NCBI GenBank assembly: GCA_005798825.1
Contig: SYIL01000004.1
Location: 1 to 64,000 of the forward strand
Direction of reading: 5' to 3'
Origin: Bacteroidota bacterium
GTDB lineage: Bacteria; Bacteroidota; Bacteroidia; NS11-12g; UBA955
Length of the DNA: 64,000 nt
Position numbers and translations under genes: made by a program. The notes beneath the pieces were generated by a model. The model searched no databases and was not told where the DNA came from. It saw nothing but the letters and a program-made list of their open reading frames with translations. Positions 37,318-46,661 of the stretch are shown here, in pieces (position 1 is the stretch's first letter; each line of letters begins with the position of its first letter).

Positions 37318-38112
37318 TTATCGTTTGTAGGCGCGAAATACTCGCCAGATTTGGAAGGGGATTTTGATAAAGTCAGACCAGCCAATTTTTGACCCTTTTA
37401 CGTCTTTCCAGCTTGTAAGAGGAACCTCTATAACCATGGATTCAGCGTTTTTGCCATAGTGCTGCTGCATGCGAAGTAAAATTTCCACATCGAACAACCA
37501 TGAAGTATAAAACGCTTTGTTAAAGCAAATGGGAATTAATTCGGGTTGCATAATTTTTGCACCACATTGTGAATCGTGTACTTTCCAGCCAAGGCCTTGA
37601 CTGATCAACGTGGCGAACAATCGTCCCGAATAATGCCTAAACAAGGTTCTTTCTATGGAAGATCCAAGACGTGCAATGCGTGAACCAATGATCATGGCTC
37701 GATCCGTATTGCCTTGAAAATCATAAAACCACTCTAATTCGCTGAGTGGTGTAGCCAAATCGGCATCCCAGAATCCATAATAATCGCAATGGATGGAAAA
37801 GCTTGATACATATTCCAAGGCCGAATGCTGCGCACTATAATCCAAGGGATTGCGGGCAAATAGCAATCCATTTCGGACAGCTTCAGCCTTGCCCTGGTTG
37901 GTGGGTATGTTTAAAATATGTAAGCGAGACTGAATGTCGAGAGCGGCATTTTGGTGTAAAGCAAACAAAATTGAAGCGGTCTGGTCTTTGCTTCCATCAT
38001 TCACAAAAACAAGGCATAACAAAGGATTGTTTTGTAACCCATCAATGAATTCAGGCAGATTCAATCGAGCGGCTTCATTGTAACATGGAATAACTAAGCA
38101 GGTAGAGCGCAT
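37318..38112 (-). CDS. glycosyltransferase family 2, dolichyl-phosphate glucosyltransferase-like
   Basis: A GT-A fold enzyme of 264 aa. Seen: STCLVIPCYNEAARL at the start, FVNDGSKDQT, NQGKAEAVRNGL, the DXD-type WDADLATPLSE, and the acceptor-side DSQCGAKIMQ. These mark the DPG/DPM-like group that transfers a sugar to a polyprenyl phosphate on the cytoplasmic face of the membrane. I use the ATG at 38112; the longer frame begins with a TTG at 38133 that would add 7 residues not typical of the family. It is convergent with the DinB gene, 19 nt apart. Confidence 0.87.
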   Translation of the reverse strand: MRSTCLVIPCYNEAARLNLPEFIDGLQNNPLLCLVFVNDGSKDQTASILFALHQNAALDIQSRLHILNIPTNQGKAEAVRNGLLFARNPLDYSAQHSALEYVSSFSIHCDYYGFWDADLATPLSELEWFYDFQGNTDRAMIIGSRIARLGSSIERTLFRHYSGRLFATLISQGLGWKVHDSQCGAKIMQPELIPICFNKAFYTSWLFDVEILLRMQQHYGKNAESMVIEVPLTSWKDVKGSKIGWSDFIKIPFQIWRVFRAYKR

Positions 38113-38222
38113 TGAATAAAATCTGTTTGCCAAATTACCATGTATTTATGAATCTACCTATAATATCCATGGGTTTTGGAAGGGTTTTTGTATTTTTTTT
38201 CTAAATTACAGCCTGTCGAAAG

Positions 38223-38230
38223 TAAATTTG
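38223..38230 (+). promoter_or_regulatory. TAnnTTTG promoter element of the PLP/CBS enzyme operon
   Basis: TAAATTTG ending 7 nt before the ATG at 38238; the spacer is A-rich. No -33 TTG at 19 nt. Confidence 0.6.
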
Positions 38231-38237
38231 TAAAAAA

Positions 38238-39614
38238 ATGCAGGTATATCATAACATACTACAAACAATTGGCAATACTCCGATGGTTCAATTAAACGCA
38301 ATCACAAAGGAGTTGCCATGTAGTGTGTATGCAAAAATTGAAACCACCAATCCCGGAAATTCGATTAAAGACCGGATGGCATTGAAGATGATTGAAGATG
38401 CCGAGTCATCTGGTGCGCTCAAGCCGGGAGGCGTAATTATCGAAGGCACAAGTGGTAATACTGGCATGGGCTTGGCCATTGCAGCAGTTGTAAAAGGATA
38501 CCGGTGTATTTTTACCACCACAGACAAACAAAGCAAAGAAAAAGTAGATGCGCTCAAGGCCTTTGGTGCGGAAGTTATTGTGTGTCCAACCGATGTATCA
38601 CCCGATGATCCTCGCAGTTATTATAGTGTAAGCAGTCGATTGGCGTTAGAGATACCCAATTCCTGGAAACCAAATCAATACGATAATTTAAGCAACTCAT
38701 TGGCCCATTATGAGCAAACTGGTCCTGAAATATGGAAGCAATTGGACGGGAGTATTACCCATTTGGTTGTAGGTGTGGGAACAGGAGGAACAATCTGTGG
38801 TACGGGCAAATTCTTAAAAGAAAAAAATCCCAATATTCAGGTATTGGGAATCGATACCTATGGTTCGGTTTTTAAAAAATATAAAGAAACAAGTATTTTT
38901 GATCCGAATGAAGTGTATCCCTATATTACAGAAGGAATAGGGGAAGATTTTCTGCCTGCAAATGTCGATTTTTCTATTATTGATCATTTTGAAAAAGTCA
39001 GCGATATGGATGCTGCGGTAATGACTCGAAGAATTCCCCGAGAAGAAGGGATTTTTGCCGGAAATAGTGCAGGTGCAGCTTTGGCTGGCATTATTCAGAT
39101 GAAATCGCGTTTTAAAAAGAGTGATGTGGTAGTGGTCATTTTTCACGATCATGGAACCCGGTATCTGGGAAAAATGTTCAACGAACAGTGGATGCAAGAC
39201 CGTGGATTTATCGCACCCAAAAAAATGCAAACAGCCATGGACTTGATTCAAAGTCATGCCCAACTGCCATTACTTTGTGTGTCAGTCACTGATAAATGTG
39301 GACAAGCCATTGAATTGATGCAAAAATACAGCGTATCCCAACTACCTGTCAAAGATCTTCAAGGCAATTTTGTTGGGGCCGTTGAAGATGTTCAGTTGTA
39401 TGCAAAAATGTTGAGCAACACAGACTTGATTTCAAAACCCGTTTCGGATATTATGGGAAAATCTTTTCCTATTGTGAGCCATATGTCAAGCATTGCCGGA
39501 ATCTCAAAAAAAATCGATAAGCACAACGCAGCTGTTCTGACGATGGACATGGGTGGTAACTGGCATATTATCACAAAACAAGATTTAATACAAGCCATTG
39601 CCAAAGGAAATTAA
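38238..39614 (+). CDS. cystathionine beta-synthase/cysteine synthase-like PLP enzyme with CBS domains
   Basis: A protein of 458 aa. The N-terminal fold-type II PLP domain (~1-320) has the lysine in NPGNSIKDRMALKMI, the phosphate loop EGTSGNTGMGLA, and GVGTGGTICGTGKFLKE. Two CBS domains (~335-458) form the C-terminus. It lacks the heme-binding N-terminus of animal CBS. It makes cystathionine or cysteine from serine/O-acetylserine and homocysteine/sulfide; the exact reaction cannot be read from sequence. The CBS pair suggests control by an adenosyl ligand. It leads an operon with map (9 nt downstream) and an MBL hydrolase. Confidence 0.9.
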   Translation: MQVYHNILQTIGNTPMVQLNAITKELPCSVYAKIETTNPGNSIKDRMALKMIEDAESSGALKPGGVIIEGTSGNTGMGLAIAAVVKGYRCIFTTTDKQSKEKVDALKAFGAEVIVCPTDVSPDDPRSYYSVSSRLALEIPNSWKPNQYDNLSNSLAHYEQTGPEIWKQLDGSITHLVVGVGTGGTICGTGKFLKEKNPNIQVLGIDTYGSVFKKYKETSIFDPNEVYPYITEGIGEDFLPANVDFSIIDHFEKVSDMDAAVMTRRIPREEGIFAGNSAGAALAGIIQMKSRFKKSDVVVVIFHDHGTRYLGKMFNEQWMQDRGFIAPKKMQTAMDLIQSHAQLPLLCVSVTDKCGQAIELMQKYSVSQLPVKDLQGNFVGAVEDVQLYAKMLSNTDLISKPVSDIMGKSFPIVSHMSSIAGISKKIDKHNAAVLTMDMGGNWHIITKQDLIQAIAKGN

Positions 39615-39623
39615 AGATTTATC

Positions 39624-40388
39624 GTGTCGATCATAATAAAAACAACTGCGCAAATCGAAGGTATCCGAAAGAGTGCACACTTGGCAGCGAAGACCCTTAA
39701 ATATTTAGAACAATTTGTAATTGCTGGGGCAAAAACCATTGATATTGACCGTAAATGCGAAGAATTTATTCGCCAGCACGGAGCGATTCCTGCAACCAAG
39801 GGATACCGCGGATTTAAACATGCCTGTTGTATTTCTCCCAATGATGTAATTTGTCATGGAGTGCCCAATGAGACTCTTTTACAAAATGGAGATATTGTTA
39901 ATATTGATGTGACAACAATACTCGATGGATATTTTGGAGATACTTGTAAAATGTACTATGTTGGAGAGCCATCCCAGTATGCAAGGGAATTGGTTGAAAC
40001 TACCAAAGCTTGTTTAAAAGCTGGTATGAAACAGTGTTTCCCAGGTAACCGATTAAATAATATAGGTTTTAATATTGCCAAAATTGCACATAAACAGGGT
40101 TATTCAGTGGTGTATGAATTTTGTGGACATGGTGTAGGTCTGAAATTTCATGAAGCGCCGGATGTTGCCCATATTGCAGATGAAAATACTGGGCCAATTC
40201 TTAAGCCCGGAATGATTTTCACCATTGAGCCCATGATTAATGCAGGGAAGTCAAGGTCTAAAATTGACCGCAAAGATGGCTGGACAGCCCGAACCATTGA
40301 TGGCAGATTGAGTGCGCAATTCGAACATACTGTGTTGATAACGGAAACTGGATATGAGGCTTTAAGTGATTTGTACCATGACTTCTAA
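39624..40388 (+). CDS. map: methionine aminopeptidase, type I
   Basis: A dinuclear metallopeptidase of 254 aa that removes the initiator methionine. All five metal ligands can be placed: the Asp pair in NIDVTTILDGYFGDTCKM, His in GHGVGLKFHEAP, Glu in FTIEPMIN, and Glu in FEHTVLIT. GTG start, 9 nt after the PLP enzyme. Its 3' end overlaps the MBL gene by 11 bp. It lies outside the usual ribosomal-protein context. Confidence 0.94.
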   Translation: MSIIIKTTAQIEGIRKSAHLAAKTLKYLEQFVIAGAKTIDIDRKCEEFIRQHGAIPATKGYRGFKHACCISPNDVICHGVPNETLLQNGDIVNIDVTTILDGYFGDTCKMYYVGEPSQYARELVETTKACLKAGMKQCFPGNRLNNIGFNIAKIAHKQGYSVVYEFCGHGVGLKFHEAPDVAHIADENTGPILKPGMIFTIEPMINAGKSRSKIDRKDGWTARTIDGRLSAQFEHTVLITETGYEALSDLYHDF

Positions 40389-41226
40389 TATAAAAATTCA
40401 TCCGATTCCCACTGGGAATTTCAAACTAGATGGGGGTGCTATGTTTGGAGTTGTCCCTAAAACAATTTGGCAAAAATTGGTCTTGCCCGATGAAAATAAT
40501 TTATGCAATTGGGCCATGCGCTGTATTTTGGTTGAAACAGCCGATCGCCTTATCCTCATTGACACAGGAATTGGCGATAAACAAAATGAAAAATTTTATT
40601 CGTATTATCACCTTAATGGAGATAGTAGTTTGGCACAATCAATGAATCGGGTTGGGTTTGATTTTGTAGATATTACAGATGTTTTGTTAACCCACCTTCA
40701 TTTTGACCACTGTGGAGGGGCAGTCTACCGAAATGAAAACAACGAGTTATTGCCCAGGTTTCCCAATGCCCGTTATCATGTTACATCCCAACAATGGGAG
40801 CATGCAAACCAACCCAACCAGAGAGAAAAGGCTTCTTTCTTGCCTGAGAATTTTGAACCTTTGATGAAAGCGAACAAAATTAATTTTGTTAAAGACGGCG
40901 ATACCCTCGCCGATTGTATTGACATCAAGGTATTCAACGGCCATACGTTTGGAATGATTGTACCTTTAATTCATTGTAAAGACCAGAAATATATGTTTAT
41001 GGCAGATTTGATTCCTTCTTCCGCCCATGTCTCAATTAATTACGTAATGGGATATGATATTCAGCCCCTTGTGACAATGGCCGAAAAAAAGGCTCTTTTA
41101 CCTTGGTTGGAAAAAAATGGGGTTTTATTAATTTACGAGCACGATTTGCAGTGTCTCGGAAGCCGGGTAGAGGGCAACGAAAAAGGGCAATTCAAAGCGG
41201 TTGATTTTTTCAACACACTTTGTTAA
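40378..41226 (+). CDS. MBL-fold metallo-hydrolase
   Basis: A metallo-beta-lactamase-fold hydrolase of 282 aa. The zinc motif LLTHLHFDHCGGAVY is complete. HTFGMIVPLI, MADLIPSSAHV and a C-terminal YEHD supply the remaining metal ligands. The N-terminal segment (GGAMFGVVPKTIW) resembles quorum-quenching lactonases and related esterases, but the true substrate is unknown. I choose the ATG at 40378, which overlaps the end of map by 11 bp, over an upstream GTG at 40366. Confidence 0.88.
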   Translation: MTSNIKIHPIPTGNFKLDGGAMFGVVPKTIWQKLVLPDENNLCNWAMRCILVETADRLILIDTGIGDKQNEKFYSYYHLNGDSSLAQSMNRVGFDFVDITDVLLTHLHFDHCGGAVYRNENNELLPRFPNARYHVTSQQWEHANQPNQREKASFLPENFEPLMKANKINFVKDGDTLADCIDIKVFNGHTFGMIVPLIHCKDQKYMFMADLIPSSAHVSINYVMGYDIQPLVTMAEKKALLPWLEKNGVLLIYEHDLQCLGSRVEGNEKGQFKAVDFFNTLC

Positions 41227-41237
41227 TGGTCATTTGA

Positions 41238-44036
41238 TCATTCCAGGCCGTATTTTTTTGTATCCAAGGGCTTGTCTGTGATTGATTCATAAATCTCTTT
41301 TATGGCTTCAATTGCAATTTCTTGATCCATTGTGCTTTTGGGATTTCCCCAAAGGGCAGCCTGCGTCCACAAATTATAGTTTTCCAAATCATTTTGCATT
41401 TGAAAGGCTTGTGCACCCATGGCATAAATCCGATCACTCATTGGACTGACAGCAACGGCCTCCTGAAGTGTCTTTATCCCAATCGCCGGATTATTTCCTC
41501 TTTTGGATAGTTGTGCCTGGGCTTTCATCAAATAGCCTTCAGCATCTCTTGGCCTAGACTCAATAAATTCGGTCATTTCTTTTTCTGCATCATCAAATTT
41601 ATTTAGGTTGAAATAGTATTGAAACAATGCAAAATGTGTTTTGCTAAACTCAGGGTAAAACAATTTAGATTTTTTTCCATAGGCAATGGCAGAATCATAT
41701 TTTCCAATACTGGCAAAGGCCGTAGAGATGAAAAAACAGATTTCAGATCGATTGGGGTCACGTTTTAGATAATCTTTTAAAAGGGAAATCCCTCTCAGAA
41801 ATGCAGTGTCTTTCTCGATTGCCTTAATTCCCTTTACATCTTCAAAACCAGGCCTTTTAATCACAACCCCTGCTGGATATCCATCGACCATTTGCTGATA
41901 AATTGTACCTTTGGGAGGAAATTCTCCTGATTTTAAACGTGCTTTATCAAAATAGGCATTAAAAAATATACAGTAATCCCAATTTTTGCTACTTCGTTCG
42001 TCAAATCGGGTATAGCCAACATGTATATTTTTGTCATTTCGACAATAATATTTAACATGATCCATTCCATACGTCAATACCTCGTATTTTTTTTCCGGAT
42101 GCTTGCGAGAAACATTATTCAAGAACCATTCGGTACTTGGACGCAAACTGGCCAGGTAATAATCCATTTCAAATTCACCATATGCATTTTTCATTCCCCC
42201 ATAATATTCGTTGAAATAAGAATACGAAACCGGATGGTTTGCCACAATAAATTTTGATGGAAAAATTAACAAAAACAAGGCAATAAATATTGGAAATGAT
42301 TGTAATTTTTTATTGATAGAACTCAAAAAAAGCCCAAACCATTGATAACCAACCACCGACAATATCACAAAACAAGGCAGAGTGAATAAAATTTGGCGTA
42401 TGCCACCATACACCTGGGATTCTTGAATAAAAATATAAACAATTGGAAAAATCGCTGCAAAAAGGATTAAAAATAGTTCGTTATTGAATCGTTTGCGATT
42501 GGGATAGATAAACAACACAAAAAGAAGTATGCCCAAAAGCACAGCCAACGGAGTGCTAATGGCAAAATATTTACTCAGGTAGCCCAAGGGGAGCATGTCT
42601 GAATCGTAAACCTTCCCTTCGAATAATTGACGAAGAGCAACAGCATAATTGGTAAATTCTTTCAAGGCAAGAAACGGATTTGACAGTGGATCATCCCAGC
42701 CATAGGGCCAAAGGACAATTCCAAGAATATAAGAACCCATACCTATAATTATTATGGCAATACAGAAGGGTTTTATCCCTTTCCATTTAAAACCTATAAT
42801 TTGTTTAAATCCAATTTGCTCAATGTATTTTAGTCCGGCGTACATTACAAAAATGGCAATCGATAGAAGTCCACCAATGCGAATACTAATGGCCAAAGCA
42901 GTGCTAAGAACCAAGCCAAAAGCAGAACCCCATCTAAAATTTGGCCAGTGCTGAAAGGTTTTTATTGCATAATATAAACTCATAATATACCCCAGGGCAA
43001 AAGGAATATCTTTGGGATTATTCATGGCCTCGCCAAAGAATCGGGGCATAAGCATGACCAATAACAATGTAAGCCAAGCATAAAGCCAACTTCCATTCAG
43101 CAATCTTCGAACAATGAGTGCTGTGTAAAAAACACAGAAAAATCCAAAAACTGCGTTCCACCAATGCCGAAATCCCATGTAATCTTCAACACCAAAAAAA
43201 TAGACCAATACAGTGGTAAAAGTATCAAAACTAGACCCATATAAATGCATCAAACGATCAGGATCTTTCACGGAAGCCAAATCTGATCCCTTGATTGGAA
43301 GCAACTTGGCTAATGTATACATTCTTTGGCCTTTAAGTTCATTGGTATCGATGGGTATTTGTATATCCAATGGTTCTAAATAGTAATTTGCAATCAGTTT
43401 AGAATAAGTATATTGTGTAAATTCATCTCCAGAGACGGAAGCTGTTTTGCTCATGGTCGTCATAAAAATCAAGGCAAGAGCTGAAAGAAGCATAAATGCC
43501 CACTTGTGATAATTTTTATTGCCCGTCAGGTAATATTGTATGGGAAAACGAAACCAATTTTTCACCATTGACAAAAATGCAAAAGGGGTAGAAGTGGGTG
43601 TATTTATGATTATTTGTAATTCATGTGTCAGGGTTTTTTCACAATTATAAATTAGCTGTCCAATGCTATGGCAGGGTGTTTGTTCTTTCAGCAATGCAAT
43701 CAAACAATGAGTGCCAAGAACTACAAATTTGGCGTCAGCATCCGATGAATCAAAACCAGTAAGTATTTGGGCGAACACTTTTGCTTTTGCACGGGTTTTT
43801 GCAATGGCATAGCCCAAAAATGGTTCACGTCCAATTTTCTGCATTACCGATTCTATTTCACTTGATTTGGGTTGCGTAACGCCCGCATACACAATAATTG
43901 GTTTTGAGAAATCAACAGCATCTTGGATTTTCGCCAAAAGAATCCGTCCATTGGGGGCTATTTCGTTTAAAAGAAAAAGTTGAAATCTTTTATCAGGTTG
44001 CTCTACTTGTTTTGAATGGGGCGTGTGTTTCGACAT
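41238..44036 (-). CDS. GT39-like membrane glycosyltransferase fused to TPR domain
   Basis: A protein of 932 aa in three parts. Residues ~1-180 are soluble and not recognised. Residues ~185-600 hold about ten helices with an early Asp/Glu pair (SGDEFTQYTYSKLIANYY) and a PRFFGEAMNNPKDIPFALGY loop, as in GT-C family 39 mannosyltransferase-like proteins. Residues ~700-920 are TPR repeats (AFASIGKYDSAIAYGKKS, LFQYYFNLNKFDDAEKEM, AQLSKRGNNPAIGIKTLQ). It probably transfers a sugar from a polyprenyl-phosphate donor on the outer face of the inner membrane, with the TPR part in the periplasm. TAGGTTTG ends 8 nt before the ATG. Confidence 0.75.
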   Translation of the reverse strand: MSKHTPHSKQVEQPDKRFQLFLLNEIAPNGRILLAKIQDAVDFSKPIIVYAGVTQPKSSEIESVMQKIGREPFLGYAIAKTRAKAKVFAQILTGFDSSDADAKFVVLGTHCLIALLKEQTPCHSIGQLIYNCEKTLTHELQIIINTPTSTPFAFLSMVKNWFRFPIQYYLTGNKNYHKWAFMLLSALALIFMTTMSKTASVSGDEFTQYTYSKLIANYYLEPLDIQIPIDTNELKGQRMYTLAKLLPIKGSDLASVKDPDRLMHLYGSSFDTFTTVLVYFFGVEDYMGFRHWWNAVFGFFCVFYTALIVRRLLNGSWLYAWLTLLLVMLMPRFFGEAMNNPKDIPFALGYIMSLYYAIKTFQHWPNFRWGSAFGLVLSTALAISIRIGGLLSIAIFVMYAGLKYIEQIGFKQIIGFKWKGIKPFCIAIIIIGMGSYILGIVLWPYGWDDPLSNPFLALKEFTNYAVALRQLFEGKVYDSDMLPLGYLSKYFAISTPLAVLLGILLFVLFIYPNRKRFNNELFLILFAAIFPIVYIFIQESQVYGGIRQILFTLPCFVILSVVGYQWFGLFLSSINKKLQSFPIFIALFLLIFPSKFIVANHPVSYSYFNEYYGGMKNAYGEFEMDYYLASLRPSTEWFLNNVSRKHPEKKYEVLTYGMDHVKYYCRNDKNIHVGYTRFDERSSKNWDYCIFFNAYFDKARLKSGEFPPKGTIYQQMVDGYPAGVVIKRPGFEDVKGIKAIEKDTAFLRGISLLKDYLKRDPNRSEICFFISTAFASIGKYDSAIAYGKKSKLFYPEFSKTHFALFQYYFNLNKFDDAEKEMTEFIESRPRDAEGYLMKAQAQLSKRGNNPAIGIKTLQEAVAVSPMSDRIYAMGAQAFQMQNDLENYNLWTQAALWGNPKSTMDQEIAIEAIKEIYESITDKPLDTKKYGLE

Positions 44037-44044
44037 ATCTAGGG

Positions 44045-44052
44045 CAAACCTA
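44045..44052 (-). promoter_or_regulatory. TAnnTTTG promoter element of the GT39-like gene
   Basis: TAGGTTTG on the minus strand, ending 8 nt before the ATG at 44036. Confidence 0.55.
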
Positions 44053-44170
44053 CAAGAATTTTTACATTGAAATTAATCAATCCAAAGAAAATTTTGCGTG
44101 TTTTAAACAGTTAATCCCAATAATATTTAAACCAATCGTATTTTAATGCCAATTCTCAAAAATATTTACC

Positions 44171-44178
44171 TATTTTTG
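44171..44178 (+). promoter_or_regulatory. TAnnTTTG promoter element of rpsA
   Basis: TATTTTTG ending 26 nt before the TTG start. The predicted transcript starts shortly before the Shine-Dalgarno sequence, so rpsA has a true leader of about 20 nt. Confidence 0.55.
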
Positions 44179-44188
44179 CCGCCCGATC

Positions 44189-44196
44189 AAAGGAGG
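44189..44196 (+). promoter_or_regulatory. strong Shine-Dalgarno sequence of rpsA
   Basis: AAAGGAGG, a full match to the 16S anti-SD, ends 8 nt before a TTG codon at 44205. It decides this non-ATG start. No comparable site was seen before the other genes of the window. Confidence 0.75.
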
Positions 44197-44204
44197 AACT
44201 ATTT

Positions 44205-46592
44205 TTGACAAACAAAAAAAAAGAAACTGTTGCAGATGAAACCGTTGTTGTTTCAACTCCACAAATTGAGCAAATTGCCGATGAAACCCTCAGTGTTTCA
44301 AACGTAGAAATCGACAGTACCCTTGAGGTAGACCCCGAAGAAGTTTTAGAAATTTCATCAAATCAAAACGAGGTGCTTGTGGAAGCAAGTTCTGAAGAAG
44401 TTGTTGACGAAACAGTTGAAATTTCCCAGGAAGAAACCTTACAGACACACTCCAAGCCCACCAAAACAAAGAAGACGGCGACACTGGCAGAAAGTGCCCA
44501 CGACGATTTTGATTGGTCCGCTGACGATGCAGGCTTTGAAACTTATTCACAGGATGAGCGCAAGCAGTTAGAGGTTTCCTATAATTCTACTTTTCAACCT
44601 GTTATTGAAAAACAAGTAGTAAAAGGGGTAATTGTAGGAATGAATGAAAAAGATGTAGTGATTAATATCGGCTTTAAAAGTGACGGTTTGGTATCACGTC
44701 AAGAATTTCGTGATGTCCCCAATCTAGCACTAGGCGATGAAGTCGAAGTATTTGTAGACGTTGCCGAAGATAAAATGGGGCAATTGATTTTAAGTAGAAA
44801 AAAAGCTTTACAAGAAACTGCTTGGGAAAAAATCGTTGAGGCCCACAACAGCGGAGCCATTGTTACTGGTTATGTTCGTTCTAGAACAAAAGGAGGTTTG
44901 GTGGTGGATGTGTTTAGTTTTGATACCTTTTTACCAGGATCTCAAATTGATACTAAGCCAGTTCGCGATTACGATCAGTATGTAGGTAAGAATATGGATT
45001 TTAAAATTGTTAAAATCAATGAAATCTTTAAAAATGTTGTTGTTTCTCACAAAGCACTTATCGAAGACGATATTGAAGCACAGAAATCTGTAATATTATC
45101 CAAACTAGAAAAAGGTCAAGTCGTAGAAGGGGTTGTCAAAAATATGACTTCCTTTGGCGTGTTCGTTGACTTGGGTGGAATCGATGGACTGTTGCACATA
45201 ACAGACATTTCATGGGGTAGAATTAACCACCCTGAGGAAGTATTGAAATTGGATGACCGAATCCAAGTCGTTATCCTTGATTATGATGACGCCAAAAAGC
45301 GTATTTCTTTGGGACTAAAGCAATTGTCATCTCATCCATGGGATAACCTAACCGATGATGTTGTCGAAGGTTCAACTGTATCAGGCAAGGTTGTTTCAGT
45401 GGCAGATTATGGCGCATTTATTGAAATAAAACCCGGTATAGAAGGTCTTGTCCATGTAAGTGAAATGAGTTGGAGTTCGCATTTGAGAAATCCATCTGAG
45501 TATCTTAATGTGGGAGATGAGGTACAAACCCAAGTTCTCACCTTAAATAAGACTGAGCATAAGATGAGTTTGGGCATCAAACAATTAACCCAAGATCCAT
45601 GGATTGAAATTGAGAATAATTACGCCCAAGGCTCAAAGCATTCCGGCGTTGTTAAGAATCTTACCACTTATGGATTATTCTTAGAATTAAAAGAAGGCGT
45701 TGACGGGCTGGTGCATGTATCAGACCTCAGTTGGAATAAAAAAATTAAACATCCGAGTGAGTTTACCAAAAAAGGCGCTGTTTTGGATGTAATTGTTTTA
45801 GAGGTTGACAAAGTGAACCGTCGATTGAGTTTAGGGCATAAACAACTAGAGGAAAATCCTTGGGAAACCTTTGAAACAATCTTTACAATTGGATCTGTTC
45901 ATCAGGGAACTGTTATGTCTTCCAATGACAAAGGAGCAACTATCCAAATGCAGTATGGCGTAGAGGCATTTGGCCCTTCTCGGCATATTAAAAAAGCCGA
46001 CAACAAACCCATAGTTGATGATGAAACGCTAGCATTCGAAGTTGTTGAGTTTTCTAAAGATGCGAAACGAATCATTGTATCGCATACAAACATCTGGAAA
46101 GGTGTCGAACGTGCCAACAAAGAAGCCGAAAATAACGAAAAAGATAAGGCACGCAGAAACGAAAGTAAGGTTGTAAAGAAAATGAATCAAACAACCGAGA
46201 AATCCACTTTTGGAGAACTGGATGCGCTTACAGCACTGCGGGAGCAATTTGAAAAGGCCGAAAAACACACCAAGAAAGAAACTGCAGTTAAAGTGGTTAA
46301 ACCAATCGTAGCTGAGGCAGATGTTGTAAAGTCAGAAAAAATTACCAGCAAGTCAAAGTCGAAAGCACCCTCCAAAGCAGTTGCTGATGCAACAGCAAAA
46401 GATGCCAAACCGCTAAAATCACTTTCAGGGGTTGGTCCGGCTATGGAGAAACGAATGAATGGACTGGGAATCAATTCTATCCAAAATGTATTGGAGTTAG
46501 ACAGTAACCATATTGAAATCTTGGTTTCCAAAGATGCCAAAATATCTACAGAACAATGGAATAAGTGGATTGAAGAAGCCCAGTCAATCTAA
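44205..46592 (+). CDS. rpsA: 30S ribosomal protein S1 with acidic N-terminus and C-terminal helix-hairpin-helix domain
   Basis: A protein of 795 aa, much longer than E. coli S1 (557 aa). Residues ~1-135 are very rich in Glu, Val and Ser. Six S1/OB repeats follow (~137-205, 215-285, 300-372, 385-460, 470-545, 555-625). The third to fifth are canonical (NMTSFGVFVDLGGIDGLLHI, VADYGAFIEIKPGIEGLVHV, NLTTYGLFLELKEGVDGLVH). A Lys/Glu/Ala-rich linker (~630-735) leads to a C-terminal helix-hairpin-helix-like domain (LKSLSGVGPAMEKRMNGLGI). S1 helps the ribosome bind mRNA, which matters in a phylum that rarely uses SD pairing. Start TTG, set by the SD. Confidence 0.92.
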   Translation: MTNKKKETVADETVVVSTPQIEQIADETLSVSNVEIDSTLEVDPEEVLEISSNQNEVLVEASSEEVVDETVEISQEETLQTHSKPTKTKKTATLAESAHDDFDWSADDAGFETYSQDERKQLEVSYNSTFQPVIEKQVVKGVIVGMNEKDVVINIGFKSDGLVSRQEFRDVPNLALGDEVEVFVDVAEDKMGQLILSRKKALQETAWEKIVEAHNSGAIVTGYVRSRTKGGLVVDVFSFDTFLPGSQIDTKPVRDYDQYVGKNMDFKIVKINEIFKNVVVSHKALIEDDIEAQKSVILSKLEKGQVVEGVVKNMTSFGVFVDLGGIDGLLHITDISWGRINHPEEVLKLDDRIQVVILDYDDAKKRISLGLKQLSSHPWDNLTDDVVEGSTVSGKVVSVADYGAFIEIKPGIEGLVHVSEMSWSSHLRNPSEYLNVGDEVQTQVLTLNKTEHKMSLGIKQLTQDPWIEIENNYAQGSKHSGVVKNLTTYGLFLELKEGVDGLVHVSDLSWNKKIKHPSEFTKKGAVLDVIVLEVDKVNRRLSLGHKQLEENPWETFETIFTIGSVHQGTVMSSNDKGATIQMQYGVEAFGPSRHIKKADNKPIVDDETLAFEVVEFSKDAKRIIVSHTNIWKGVERANKEAENNEKDKARRNESKVVKKMNQTTEKSTFGELDALTALREQFEKAEKHTKKETAVKVVKPIVAEADVVKSEKITSKSKSKAPSKAVADATAKDAKPLKSLSGVGPAMEKRMNGLGINSIQNVLELDSNHIEILVSKDAKISTEQWNKWIEEAQSI

Positions 46593-46604
46593 TCTAAATA
46601 TTTT

Positions 46605-46642
46605 CCGCAAAAGCCCCGCCTTGTTGGGGCTTCTGCTTTTAT
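46605..46642. terminator. intrinsic terminator after rpsA
   Basis: The inverted repeat AAGCCCC (46611-46617) / GGGGCTT (46626-46632), with an 8-nt loop, is flanked by A- and T-rich runs. It lies 18 nt after the rpsA stop. Confidence 0.75.
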
Positions 46643-46661
46643 AATAAGTATTATTGTAGCT

